Source: an uncultured Gammaproteobacteria bacterium
GTDB taxonomy: Bacteria; Pseudomonadota; Gammaproteobacteria; PS1; Pseudothioglobaceae
Direction: 5' to 3'
Length of the DNA stretch: 64,000 nt
NCBI GenBank assembly: GCA_902513495.1
Contig: CABXNH010000002.1
Coordinates: forward strand, 21,746 to 85,745
Position 1 is the stretch's first letter; each line of letters opens with the position of its first letter. Positions 53,316-62,619 of the stretch are shown here, piece after piece. A program made the translations under genes and the position numbers. The notes under the pieces were generated by a model. It did no database searches. It was not told the DNA's origin and worked only from the letters and a program-made list of their open reading frames with translations.

Positions 53316-54476
53316 ATGAGATTTGATTTTGTCCCTTTCTTTAATCCAGGTGAAAACATTCCCTGGAATCGTGTCGTTAAAATGATGAGGGAGCAAACTC
53401 AACTTGCAGAGCAAGCAGACTTTACAACCGTTTGGCTTACTGAACACCACTTTGCTCACAACGGCTATCTAAACGCTCCCCCTAACCCAATCATGATGTC
53501 ACTTGATCTAGCGTCTCACTCAGAAAAAATTAGAGTGGGTCAAGCTCCTATAGTTTTGCCTGACTGGCATCCACTCAGAGTTGCAGAGGATGTGGCTCTT
53601 CTTGATAATATGACAGAAGGAAGAGTTGACTTCGGCGTTGCTAAAGGAATCAATGAAAGAGTAACACTTCAATTTAATAAGGAAGCTGATCGAAGGGATA
53701 ATGAAAAGAGCTACAGACTATTTATGGAATCTCTTGAAGTAATTTTAAAGGCTTGGACTGAAGATCCTTTTACTCACAAGGGGGAATTTTATGAGTTCCC
53801 AGTTCCTGGATGGAGAGAGACGAATCGATTCTTAATGCCTCTTGAGAAAGAGTATCACTCAGAGGATAATGAGTACACGGGCATGTATATCCATCCTAGG
53901 CCATATCAAGATCCGCATCCACCAGTATGGCTGATGTCAAACTCCCCTCATACCTATAAACTGGCTGCTGAGAGAGGCTTTAAAGTGATTGGCATGTCGA
54001 GCCCGCCAGGCAAGCTTTTGAGCTGCTGGGATGCCTATGCCAATGCAGAATCGCATGACGGGACAGTTCACCAAAGAGGAGACGGGGTTGGTGTATGCAC
54101 TGTTGTCTACGTCGCTGAGACGATGGAGCAAGCAGACAAAGATGTCAGAGCCGCCATTAATGGTTACTATGAGTACCTTAGCGGTGCAAGGCCTGAGGGG
54201 AGCTGGACTCGTAAAGCCTATCTAGATGATGATGCTAATCCGACAGATCAAGATCTGAACGGTGAGTGGTTCGATTTCCTTATGAAATACGAGCTGATCT
54301 GGGTTGGAGATGCTGATTACGTGGCCGAGAAGATCCAAAAACATAATGAGTCAATAGGTCTTAAACACATTATGCTTCTTCAGCAGTTTCCGGGCTTTGA
54401 CTATCAAAAGATACTCAAGAGTATGACTCTTTTTTCAGAGAGAGTGATGCCTCGTTTTAATCTAGATGGTGCTTAA
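53316..54476 (+). CDS. LLM-class flavin-dependent oxidoreductase (luciferase-like)
   Basis: MRFDFVPFFNPGENIPWNRVVKMMREQTQLAEQADFTTVWLTEHHF...LASHSEKIRVGQAPIVLPDWHPLRVAEDVALLDNMTEGRVDFGV. Confidence 0.93.
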   Translation: MRFDFVPFFNPGENIPWNRVVKMMREQTQLAEQADFTTVWLTEHHFAHNGYLNAPPNPIMMSLDLASHSEKIRVGQAPIVLPDWHPLRVAEDVALLDNMTEGRVDFGVAKGINERVTLQFNKEADRRDNEKSYRLFMESLEVILKAWTEDPFTHKGEFYEFPVPGWRETNRFLMPLEKEYHSEDNEYTGMYIHPRPYQDPHPPVWLMSNSPHTYKLAAERGFKVIGMSSPPGKLLSCWDAYANAESHDGTVHQRGDGVGVCTVVYVAETMEQADKDVRAAINGYYEYLSGARPEGSWTRKAYLDDDANPTDQDLNGEWFDFLMKYELIWVGDADYVAEKIQKHNESIGLKHIMLLQQFPGFDYQKILKSMTLFSERVMPRFNLDGA

Positions 54477-54495
54477 GAATTAGGAGAGTAGAGCT

Positions 54496-55167
54496 ATGTT
54501 AGAGTTATGGGGTAGGAAAAATGCGAATCAGGTGATCCAAATTCTTTGGACGCTATCTGAGCTTGGTGTTGATTATGAAAGGCACTCCATTGGCACTCAG
54601 ACTGGCGACCTTGAAACTAAGGAATACAGATCTCTTAACCCAAACTCAAAAATTCCAACCATTCGAGATAACGGCTTTGTAATGTGGGAGTCTCATGCCG
54701 TCATACGCTACCTTGCAAGGCAATATGGTTTAGGTACGCTTTACCCTGAAGACCCTCAAAAGGCCGCAATATCTGACCAATGGATGACCTGGTCAACGGA
54801 TAGCTTTATGGGAACTTTTTTTCCAGTCTTTTGGCAGCTTGTGAGGACCGAAGAGCAAGACAGGGATTACGTAAAAATTGCTGAAATGGCGAAGCAGAGT
54901 GCTGAAATCCTTAAAGTCCTTGATGGTCACTTAGTAGGTAATAACTTTGTTGCTGGAGATGACTTCACTTTTGGAGACATTCCACTAGGCGTTTTAATTC
55001 ATAAGTACTTTGTTCTTGATATCAAAAGGCCTTCACTTCCAGGCATTGAAGCCTGGTATGAGAGACTCAAAGAGCGTCCAGCTTTCAGAGAGCACGCAAT
55101 GCAGCCCTTTGGCAACTCTCCATCAGAATTCTTTGCTCTGCAAACTAAAGGCGAACAAAGCTCATAA
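54496..55167 (+). CDS. Glutathione S-transferase family protein
   Basis: MLELWGRKNANQVIQILWTLSELGVDYERHSIG...LNPNSKIPTIRDNGFVMWESHAVIRYLARQYG. Confidence 0.92.
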   Translation: MLELWGRKNANQVIQILWTLSELGVDYERHSIGTQTGDLETKEYRSLNPNSKIPTIRDNGFVMWESHAVIRYLARQYGLGTLYPEDPQKAAISDQWMTWSTDSFMGTFFPVFWQLVRTEEQDRDYVKIAEMAKQSAEILKVLDGHLVGNNFVAGDDFTFGDIPLGVLIHKYFVLDIKRPSLPGIEAWYERLKERPAFREHAMQPFGNSPSEFFALQTKGEQSS

Positions 55168-55191
55168 CTGTTAAGTATTAAAGGAATAAAG

Positions 55192-56046
55192 ATGGAAAGA
55201 ACAATACCAATTGACCCAATTCTCGAAAAAGGATACAACGTCAGACTTCTAGTTGATGATTTCGATGGTCTCATTGAAAAATGGTCCAAAAGAAGTGAAA
55301 AATTTAGAGCGACTGTCGATTCGTCTCTTGACTGTCAGTACGGAAGTGGTGAGAAAGATAAACTTGATATCTTTAGAGGCGGAAAAACCAATGCACCATT
55401 GTTCATTTTTGTGCATGGTGGTTATTGGCAAAGGGGTGACAAATCAGTTTACAGCTTTGTAGCGGAGTCCTTTGTTAGCTCAGGTATCGATGTTGCACTG
55501 ATAGGCTATCAGTTGTGTCCTGGCGCTAGTATGACCAACATTGTTGATAAAATTCGTGAGGCAATCATTTGGATCTGGAATAACGCGGATAATCACTCCA
55601 TATCAAAGAACCGAATCAATGTGTCTGGTCACTCTGCTGGAGGTCACATTACAGGCATGGTTCTAGCAACTGACTGGAAAAAAATTTCTAATGAACTGCC
55701 TTCAGATATGGTTAAAACTGGAATCCCGGTCAGTGGACTTTACCAGTTAGACCCAATTAGAGAAACAACGATAGCAGATGCGCTTGGATTGGACGATGAG
55801 GAAAGTAAAGCCCTAAGCCCTCACTACGTTAAACCTAAAACTGACGCCCCAATCCTTGTTGCCTTGGGCGCAGGTGAGACCCCTGAGTTTCACTGGCAAA
55901 CAGATAACTTTGTAGAAAAATGGAAAGAATATAGTGCGCCACTTGATTATTTTGCTGAGCCAGTTGTAGATCACTTTGGTGTTGTAGAAAGACTTGCAAA
56001 CAAAGAATCACAAATTTTTAAAAAGGTTAATGACTGGCTTTTGTAA
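55192..56046 (+). CDS. Alpha/beta hydrolase, kynurenine formamidase-like
   Basis: LFIFVHGGYWQRGDKSVYSFVAESFVSSGIDVALIGYQLCPGASM; NVSGHSAGGHITGMVLATDW (GxSxG). Confidence 0.88.
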   Translation: MERTIPIDPILEKGYNVRLLVDDFDGLIEKWSKRSEKFRATVDSSLDCQYGSGEKDKLDIFRGGKTNAPLFIFVHGGYWQRGDKSVYSFVAESFVSSGIDVALIGYQLCPGASMTNIVDKIREAIIWIWNNADNHSISKNRINVSGHSAGGHITGMVLATDWKKISNELPSDMVKTGIPVSGLYQLDPIRETTIADALGLDDEESKALSPHYVKPKTDAPILVALGAGETPEFHWQTDNFVEKWKEYSAPLDYFAEPVVDHFGVVERLANKESQIFKKVNDWLL

Positions 56047-56051
56047 TTTAT

Positions 56052-56939
56052 TTAAGCCTTTTTCAAAAGTTTAGCCATTGTTATACCCATATCTGATGGA
56101 GTAGGTGCAACCATGATGCCAGCTTCTTCAAGTATTTCAACTTTTTCAGCAGCGCTTTCTCCACTCGAACTAACAATTGCTCCTGCATGGCCCATTAATC
56201 TCCCTGGAGGCGCAGTCAATCCAGCTATATAGGCAGCCATAGGCTTACTCATATTTTTTTGAAAATAATCTGCAGCCTCTGCTTCTTGAGGGCCACCAAT
56301 TTCACCAATAATCAAAACTGCTTCGGTTTCATCATCACTCTCAAAATGCTTAAGAATTTCAAGAAAAGAGCTTCCATTAATTGGGTCTCCACCAATTCCA
56401 ACCGCAGTACTAATTCCAATTCCTAGTTCCTTCATTTGGGAGGCAGCTTCATAACCTAAGGTGCCAGATCTTCCAATCAATCCAACACTACCTTTCATGT
56501 AAATATGGCCAGGCATAATTCCCATCATTGCCTTTCCGGGAGAGATGGTTCCTGCGCAGTTAGGTCCCGTTAAAACCATTCGCTCTTCTGGTTGGGCACT
56601 ATTGATATAGCGCTTTACACGAATCATATCATGCGTTGGAATGCCATCTGTAATGCTAACACAATATTTAATACCCGACTCAGCAGCCTCCATAATCCCA
56701 TCGCCTGCATAGGCTGGAGGAACAAAAACAATACTGGCCTCTGCTCCAGTCTCCTTAACAGCTTCATGAACAGTGTTAAATACTGGCTTTCCAAGATGCG
56801 TTGTGCCTCCTTTACCAGGCGTTACGCCAGCAACCACGTTGGTTCCATAATCGATCATTTCTTTGGCATGAAAAGAGCCTATTCGTCCAGTAATACCTTG
56901 AACCAGTACTGGGGTTTTTTCATCAATAAAAATACTCAT
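56052..56939 (-). CDS. mtkB: Malate--CoA ligase (malate thiokinase) subunit alpha
   Basis: SucD family; MSIFIDEKTPVLVQGITGRIGSFHAKEMIDYGTNVVAGVTPGKGG...VLTGPNCAGTISPGKAMMGIMPGHIYMKGSVGLIGRSGTLGYEAA closely matches remembered methylotroph MtkB; next to mcl. Confidence 0.85.
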   Translation of the reverse strand: MSIFIDEKTPVLVQGITGRIGSFHAKEMIDYGTNVVAGVTPGKGGTTHLGKPVFNTVHEAVKETGAEASIVFVPPAYAGDGIMEAAESGIKYCVSITDGIPTHDMIRVKRYINSAQPEERMVLTGPNCAGTISPGKAMMGIMPGHIYMKGSVGLIGRSGTLGYEAASQMKELGIGISTAVGIGGDPINGSSFLEILKHFESDDETEAVLIIGEIGGPQEAEAADYFQKNMSKPMAAYIAGLTAPPGRLMGHAGAIVSSSGESAAEKVEILEEAGIMVAPTPSDMGITMAKLLKKA

Positions 56940-56950
56940 AATTTCAACCT

Positions 56951-58120
56951 TTATTTATTACTTTTCCAAGCATCAACCACCTTATAGGCTGCATCAGCCA
57001 GAGTGTCTGCTGTAATAACTTTTTTGCCGCTGTCCCTTAGAATTTTTTGACCCTTTTCGACATTTGTGCCTGAAAGACGAACCACCAAAGGGATATCAAC
57101 TTCTCTCTTATTCAATAAATCAACAATACCCTGGGCTACCCAGTCACAGCGATTTATTCCTGCGAAGATATTAATCAATATAGCCTCAACATTTTTATCT
57201 GATAAGACTAGCTCTATCGAAGTAGCAACCCTTTCAGATGAAGCGCCGCCACCTATATCAAGGAAATTGGCTGGCTCACCACCAGCATGCTGAATCATGT
57301 CCATAGTGGCCATTGCTAAGCCAGCTCCATTGATAATACAGCCGATGTTTCCATCCAGCCCGATATAGCTTAGGTCATGCTCTGCAGCATTTGTCTCTCG
57401 CGGGTCTTCTTGCGTTTTATCACGGAACTCAAAAATCTCTGGACGACGGTAAAGCGCATTAGAATCAAAAGTCATTTTTGCATCTATGGCTAATATTCGA
57501 TTATCTGAGGTTAAGACCAATGGATTAATTTCCAGTAAGTTGGCATCAGTATCGCGAAAAGCGCGATAGCACTTCATCACTGCTCGACTTGCAGCGCCAA
57601 CAACCTCGTTGGGAAGATCCAAAGTAAATGCCAGCTGCCTTGACTGAAAAGGCTGCATCCCAACAGCAGGATCAATTACTATCTTGGTAATCTTTTCGGG
57701 AGTCTCCTCGGCAACCTTTTCAATATCCATTCCTCCCTCAGTTGAAGCGATGAGTGTCACTTTCTGAGATGCACGGTCAAGAATAATGCTAAAGTAAAGT
57801 TCTTTAGTAATGTCGCTTGCCTCTTCTACATAGATACTCGAGACCATCTTTCCTTGGGGGCCTGTCTGATTTGTAACTAGGTTATTTCCGAGTAGCTGGT
57901 CACAAAATTCTGAGATTTCATTATGACTCTTACACAACTTAACGCCGCCCGCCTTTCCTCGAGCCCCTGAATGAAGCTGTGCTTTAACAATCCATTGATT
58001 ACCTCCCAACTCGTTGGACTGATAAATAGCCTCAGTAGCAGAGTGAGCAACGCCTCCTCTTGGAATTGGAACGCCGTAATTAGCTAATAATTTTTTGGCT
58101 TGGTATTCATGAATATTCAT
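56951..58120 (-). CDS. mtkA: Malate--CoA ligase (malate thiokinase) subunit beta
   Basis: SucC family; [25 protein letters not shown]...GGQ-type [49 protein letters not shown]. Confidence 0.86.
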   Translation of the reverse strand: MNIHEYQAKKLLANYGVPIPRGGVAHSATEAIYQSNELGGNQWIVKAQLHSGARGKAGGVKLCKSHNEISEFCDQLLGNNLVTNQTGPQGKMVSSIYVEEASDITKELYFSIILDRASQKVTLIASTEGGMDIEKVAEETPEKITKIVIDPAVGMQPFQSRQLAFTLDLPNEVVGAASRAVMKCYRAFRDTDANLLEINPLVLTSDNRILAIDAKMTFDSNALYRRPEIFEFRDKTQEDPRETNAAEHDLSYIGLDGNIGCIINGAGLAMATMDMIQHAGGEPANFLDIGGGASSERVATSIELVLSDKNVEAILINIFAGINRCDWVAQGIVDLLNKREVDIPLVVRLSGTNVEKGQKILRDSGKKVITADTLADAAYKVVDAWKSNK

Positions 58121-58128
58121 AATGAAAC

Positions 58129-59076
58129 CTATTTCTTTCCATTAATTGCATTATCAGCATTGACAACATTTTCAGCCATCTTCGCAGATGCGGCATCAAT
58201 CATACGTCCATTAAGTTGGGCCGCACCCCTGCCCGCTTTGGCAGCCTCTTCAAGCGCAATAAGAATTTGCTTTGCATGAAGCACTTCTGATGCAGGCGGA
58301 GTATAAATCTCATTAGCTAGCTCAATCTGTGATGGATGAATTGCCCATTTACCCTCAAACCCAAGAGCTGCTCCTCTGCGTGCTGCATCTTTGTATGATT
58401 CTGGGTCATTAAAGTCTCCAAAAGGTCCATCAATTGCACGCAATCCATAGGCACGACAAGCCACTAACATTTGGGACAGTCCAGCATGCCATTGATCTCC
58501 AGGATAATCTAGATTTAAGCCGCCAATAACTGTAGTTCTTGCCCTACAACTCGCAGCATAATCAGCAACACCAAAATGCATCGCTTCAAGCCTTTCATCT
58601 CGACCCTGCTTTGCAATATCCATTACATTGGCCATACCTAGTGTGGTTTCTATGAGAACTTCTATTCCAATTATATTTTTTAAGCCTTTTGCCGTTTCAA
58701 TTTGATTAAGCATTGCTGACAACATATACACATCCGATGCGGTTCCAGCTTTTGGAAGTAAGATAGTGTCAAGCCTACTACCAGCCTGCTCCACGACCTC
58801 CACTACATCACGATACATATAATGAGTATCGATACTGTTGATTCGCACTGAAATCGTTTTTCCGTTACCTTTCCAGTCTAAATCGTTAATAGCATCGATG
58901 ACATTTTGACGTGCTGGTAATTTATCATCTGGAGCCACAGCATCTTCCAAGTCTAAAAAAACATAATCAGCATCGCTGTTTAAAGCCTTCTCAAACATAT
59001 TAGGACTCGATCCAGGAACAGCCAACTCACTGCGTTGAAGTCTCTGCTTTACAGATTCATAAATAATATGACTCAT
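58129..59076 (-). CDS. mcl: L-malyl-CoA lyase (HpcH/HpaI-CitE family)
   Basis: [47 protein letters not shown]...[20 protein letters not shown]...[22 protein letters not shown]. Confidence 0.87.
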   Translation of the reverse strand: MSHIIYESVKQRLQRSELAVPGSSPNMFEKALNSDADYVFLDLEDAVAPDDKLPARQNVIDAINDLDWKGNGKTISVRINSIDTHYMYRDVVEVVEQAGSRLDTILLPKAGTASDVYMLSAMLNQIETAKGLKNIIGIEVLIETTLGMANVMDIAKQGRDERLEAMHFGVADYAASCRARTTVIGGLNLDYPGDQWHAGLSQMLVACRAYGLRAIDGPFGDFNDPESYKDAARRGAALGFEGKWAIHPSQIELANEIYTPPASEVLHAKQILIALEEAAKAGRGAAQLNGRMIDAASAKMAENVVNADNAINGKK

Positions 59077-59219
59077 AACACCCCTTTAAAAGATAATTTT
59101 CTAACTGCTAACTATAACAACAAAGTAGCTGAGTAGATTGAGTAATTATCAAAGATGATATAGGTCAATTAACTCTGAAATTTAATTCATTTTGATATTT
59201 TGATTGATTAGCTCTCAGG

Positions 59220-59296
59220 TGGCGTCCCGTAGGAGATTTGAACTACCTGTTTCCAGGATGAAATCCTGGCGTCCTAGGCCACTAGACGAACGGGAC
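59220..59296 (-). tRNA. tRNA-Glu (TTC), copy 1
   Basis: Minus-strand GTCCCGTTCGTCTAGTGGCCTAGGACGCCAGGATTTCATCCTGGAAACAGGTAGTTCAAATCTCCTACGGGACGCCA; anticodon loop ATTTCAT; encoded CCA; T-stem mismatch. Confidence 0.92.
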
Positions 59297-59321
59297 ATAA
59301 AAATTTTAGAGGACTTTAAGA

Positions 59322-59355
59322 TGAAAAAGTAAGTTAAATTTAACTTACTTTTTCA
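59322..59355. repeat. 34-bp perfect palindrome between the two tRNA-Glu genes
   Basis: TGAAAAAGTAAGTTAAA|TTTAACTTACTTTTTCA, zero-spacer inverted repeat checked base by base. Confidence 0.95.
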
Positions 59356-59362
59356 AAAAAAA

Positions 59363-59437
59363 TGGCATCCGGTAGGGGAATCGAACCCCTCTTGCCAGGA
59401 TGAAAACCTGGAGTCCTAACCGATAGACGAACCGGAC
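59363..59437 (-). tRNA. tRNA-Glu (TTC), copy 2
   Basis: Minus-strand GTCCGGTTCGTCTATCGGTTAGGACTCCAGGTTTTCATCCTGGCAAGAGGGGTTCGATTCCCCTACCGGATGCCA; anticodon loop TTTTCAT; encoded CCA. Confidence 0.95.
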
Positions 59438-59453
59438 AAAATCATTTTTGCTA

Positions 59454-59529
59454 TGGTGGAGCTAGGCGGGATCGAACCGCCGACCTCAACACTGCCAGTG
59501 TTGCGCTCTCCCAGCTGAGCTATAGCCCC
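59454..59529 (-). tRNA. tRNA-Ala (GGC)
   Basis: Minus-strand GGGGCTATAGCTCAGCTGGGAGAGCGCAACACTGGCAGTGTTGAGGTCGGCGGTTCGATCCCGCCTAGCTCCACCA; anticodon loop CTGGCAG. Confidence 0.97.
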
Positions 59530-59558
59530 AAAAAACCGGGTTGTTAGCAAAACCGTAG

Positions 59559-59586
59559 ATTATAATCTGTATCTCATTTCAGTCAA
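59559..59586 (-). promoter_or_regulatory. Sigma-70 promoter for the tRNA-Ala/Glu/Glu cluster
   Basis: Minus strand TTGACT (59586-59581), 16 bp, TATAAT (59564-59559), about 30 bp upstream of the tRNA-Ala 5' end. Confidence 0.75.
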
Positions 59587-59612
59587 GTCAAAATTGGTAA
59601 AATAGTAGTATT

Positions 59613-60335
59613 ATGGAAAAAATATATAACAGCAATAATTACTCAATCGAGGTGCTTTATCATATCGGCGCCTATGAAAATTCTATACATTTTATTTTTG
59701 ATAAAGCAACCAAAACATGCGCTATTGTCGACCCTGCATGGGAACCTGATTTATTTCTAAAAAAAATTAAGGACAAGGGTTACACGCTTACAGACATCTG
59801 GATAACACACTGGCATGGTGATCACACGAATGCAGTTGACGACATTGCTAATAAAACTGGCGCAAAAATTACAGCTGGGGTTAATGAGGTTCCGTACCTC
59901 AGTATTGAAAATCCAGTTAATACGGTTGATGATGGGGATACGATTAAGCTTGGAAATATTGAAGTAAAAATCATTGAAACGCCTGGTCATACTGCCGGTG
60001 GGGTCTGCTATCTTCTTGATGAGCATCTTATTGCTGGAGACACATTATTTGTATATGGTGTTGGCATCTGTAGCCTCGCTGGATCAAATCCAGTCACATT
60101 ATTTCACTCATTAAAAAAATTAATGGCCCAGGTGCCTGATGATATTCATTTGTTGTGCGGACATAACTACGGCTCAGAAATCACAACGACGATTGCTGAA
60201 CAAAAAAAAGCCAACCCTTTCTTGTTGATTGAAGATGAAGACACATTTGTCCGTTATAGAATGTATGTTCATGACTCTACGAGAACATACCCAATGTCTC
60301 CTATGACACTAGATGAGGTTAATGCCCTACTATGA
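59613..60335 (+). CDS. MBL-fold metallohydrolase (glyoxalase II-like)
   Basis: THWHGDHTNAVDDIANKTGAKI (HxHxDH), GHTAGGVCYLL, AGDTLFVYGVG, LLCGHNYGSE. Confidence 0.93.
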   Translation: MEKIYNSNNYSIEVLYHIGAYENSIHFIFDKATKTCAIVDPAWEPDLFLKKIKDKGYTLTDIWITHWHGDHTNAVDDIANKTGAKITAGVNEVPYLSIENPVNTVDDGDTIKLGNIEVKIIETPGHTAGGVCYLLDEHLIAGDTLFVYGVGICSLAGSNPVTLFHSLKKLMAQVPDDIHLLCGHNYGSEITTTIAEQKKANPFLLIEDEDTFVRYRMYVHDSTRTYPMSPMTLDEVNALL

Positions 60336-60934
60336 TAGGGATTTATGGCGGTTCCTTCGACCCCGTTCATTTAGGGCATCTTAAAACAGCAACCTCAATT
60401 AAAAAAGAACTCGCTATTGAACGTTTGTTCCTTCTGCCGTGCTATGAGCCTGTGCATAAAAGCGCACTTAAATATTCCTCAGACCAAAGACTTAAAATGT
60501 TAAGCCTTGCAATCGAAGAGTTTGATGAACTTGAAATTGATTCAAGAGAAATCCTTCGTGGTGGTAGCTCTTATATGATTGATACCCTTAAAGAATTAGT
60601 AGATATACACAAAAAAGAGTCAATCTGTCTTATTATTGGCATGGATAGCTTTGTAAACTTTAAAACATGGAAACAATGGGATAAGTTTTCAGATCTTATT
60701 CATATGATTATCCTGCCAAGAAATGGAAACCAGCCTAGTCATAAGAACCTTGATACTTTTAAGGTGACAGATAATATTGAGCATTTAAAATCCAAACCAA
60801 ACGGTCTTTTATATTTCTCTCATTCAAAGCTTATAGATATCTCGTCTAGCGATATTAGAGGTAAAATTGCCAGCAATCAAAATCTTGATAACTTAGTGCC
60901 CCCCTCCGTGATAAATTTTTTACATAAAATATGA
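60332..60934 (+). CDS. nadD: Nicotinate-nucleotide adenylyltransferase
   Basis: MIGIYGGSFDPVHLGHLKTA; ISSSDIRGKI. Confidence 0.95.
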   Translation: MIGIYGGSFDPVHLGHLKTATSIKKELAIERLFLLPCYEPVHKSALKYSSDQRLKMLSLAIEEFDELEIDSREILRGGSSYMIDTLKELVDIHKKESICLIIGMDSFVNFKTWKQWDKFSDLIHMIILPRNGNQPSHKNLDTFKVTDNIEHLKSKPNGLLYFSHSKLIDISSSDIRGKIASNQNLDNLVPPSVINFLHKI

Positions 60935-61266
60935 AGCTTGCTGAACAAATTAAAGTTGTTGAAAATGTTATTCATGATTTAAAAGGAGTAGATATTGTAA
61001 CTCTCAATATTATGAAGCAGAGTGACGATATGGAGGCCATTGTTATTGCAACTGGACGATCTATTCAGCATGTCAGGAGTATAGCCAACAATGTGAGTAT
61101 CGAAGCCAAAAGACTTAATATGCCGATCCTCGGAACTGAGGGCACTGAGTTTAGTGAATGGGCGCTTGTTGATCTTGGAGAAGTAGTAGTTCATGTTATG
61201 ACTGAAAAAACTAGAGATTTTTATAAACTAGAAAAATTGTGGTCTATCGATAAAGATGAAGATTAA
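60931..61266 (+). CDS. rsfS: Ribosome silencing factor RsfS
   Basis: VIATGRSIQHVRSIANNV, WALVDLGEVVVHVMTEKTRDFYKLEKLW. Confidence 0.95.
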   Translation: MKLAEQIKVVENVIHDLKGVDIVTLNIMKQSDDMEAIVIATGRSIQHVRSIANNVSIEAKRLNMPILGTEGTEFSEWALVDLGEVVVHVMTEKTRDFYKLEKLWSIDKDED

Positions 61267-61723
61267 TCTGATTGCTGTAGGAAAAAAAATGCCTGACTGG
61301 ATCTCTCATGGCATTGAACATTATAAGAAGCAACTCCCTAAAAACTATAATTTCACAATTACCGCTCTCGAATCGCAAAGCCGAAAATCAATTAGCGCTG
61401 ATAATACTAAAAGCCTAGAAGAAAAATTAATTCTAGATGCTGCCTCTGGATCAACTCTTTTGATAGCATTTGACGAGTTAGGCAAACAACAAACAAGCAA
61501 AGAGCTATCTAGGTCAATTCAAAAGTGGCAGCTTGATGGTGAGAGTGTCGCAATGATTATCGGAGGTGCAGACGGCCTTTCGTTAGAACTAAAGCAAAAA
61601 TGTAATTTGACTTGGAGTCTTTCAGACCTTACCTTAACACATTCTATGGCTCGATTACTCATAGTAGAGCAACTCTACCGAGGCCATAGTTTACTCAACA
61701 ATCACCCATACCATAGGAGCTAG
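61256..61723 (+). CDS. rlmH: 23S rRNA (pseudouridine(1915)-N(3))-methyltransferase
   Basis: MKINLIAVGKKMPDWISHGIEHYKKQLP...MIIGGADGLS...LTLTHSMARLLIVEQLYRGHSLLNNHPYHR. Confidence 0.97.
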   Translation: MKINLIAVGKKMPDWISHGIEHYKKQLPKNYNFTITALESQSRKSISADNTKSLEEKLILDAASGSTLLIAFDELGKQQTSKELSRSIQKWQLDGESVAMIIGGADGLSLELKQKCNLTWSLSDLTLTHSMARLLIVEQLYRGHSLLNNHPYHRS

Positions 61724-61732
61724 AGAATTAAC

Positions 61733-62080
61733 TCAAAGGATTGAATTGATATTCTCTGGTGGCCTTCCAATAGCAACACCTTTATCTGTTCTAACAATGG
61801 GGCGCTCAATTAAAATTGGGGACTCTAACATTGCTTTTATTAAGTGATCTTCACTGAGTGACTTGTCAGAAAGGCCAAGCTCTTTGTATTTTGACTCCCC
61901 TCTTCTCATTAAATCTCGAGCACTGATTCCTAAATCTTTTAAGATAGCCTTAAGTTCTGACTCACTTGGAGGATTATCAAGGTAATTAACAACCTCAAAG
62001 TCAACATCGTTTTGTTCTAAAATGGCAACTGTTGCTCTTGATTTAGAGCAACGCGTATTGTGATAAATCTTAGCACTCAT
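61733..62080 (-). CDS. arsC: ArsC-family arsenate reductase (glutaredoxin type)
   Basis: IYHNTRCSKSRATVAILEQNDVDFEVVNYLDNPPS...ILIERPIVRTDKGVAIGRPPENI. Confidence 0.88.
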   Translation of the reverse strand: MSAKIYHNTRCSKSRATVAILEQNDVDFEVVNYLDNPPSESELKAILKDLGISARDLMRRGESKYKELGLSDKSLSEDHLIKAMLESPILIERPIVRTDKGVAIGRPPENINSIL

Positions 62081-62091
62081 AAATTTAACTC

Positions 62092-62619
62092 ATGAAAAAA
62101 CTTCTTATTATACTCCTGCTAATATCACCCATTCATACTAGCCAGGCACTCAGTTTTAACTCAATAGTTGACTGGGTAAAACCTTTGATGCCGTGGTACG
62201 AGCAAGAGCCTGAATTAACATTTAAGTTGACTGACATCAAGGGGAATGTATTTACAGAAAAAAACACACAAGGGAAATACCTAGTGGTTAATTTCTGGGC
62301 TACTTGGTGCACTCCCTGCTTAAAAGAGATCCCTGCATTTGTTAAATTCTATAATAAAAATTCTAATCATGTGGAGATATTGGGCTTAGATTTTGAACCA
62401 GTCAATATAGAGATTATTAATGAATTTATCGAGCGCTTCAATATCAATTACCCAATAGTCCTATATGATCACCAAAATGACTCTGAATACTCAAATTTTG
62501 GTCAGATTGTCGGAATGCCTACAACCCAAATATATAGCCCAGAGGGAAAGCTACTACAAACATTTATGGGAGAGGTCACTATAGAAGATTTAGATAAATT
62601 TATATCACCAATCTCTTAG
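62092..62619 (+). CDS. TlpA-family thiol:disulfide reductase (secreted thioredoxin-like)
   Basis: Signal peptide MKKLLIILLLISPIHTSQA; VVNFWATWCTPCLKEIPAF. Confidence 0.92.
   Translation: MKKLLIILLLISPIHTSQALSFNSIVDWVKPLMPWYEQEPELTFKLTDIKGNVFTEKNTQGKYLVVNFWATWCTPCLKEIPAFVKFYNKNSNHVEILGLDFEPVNIEIINEFIERFNINYPIVLYDHQNDSEYSNFGQIVGMPTTQIYSPEGKLLQTFMGEVTIEDLDKFISPIS

Noticed and set aside
56052-58120. Ordinary succinyl-CoA synthetase sucCD
   Set aside because: Sequence motifs and adjacency to a malyl-CoA lyase-like gene fit malate thiokinase better, though a phylogeny is needed.
59205-59600. tRNA-associated integrated element or genomic island
   Set aside because: No integrase, attL/attR duplication or phage genes seen next to the tRNA cluster within the window.
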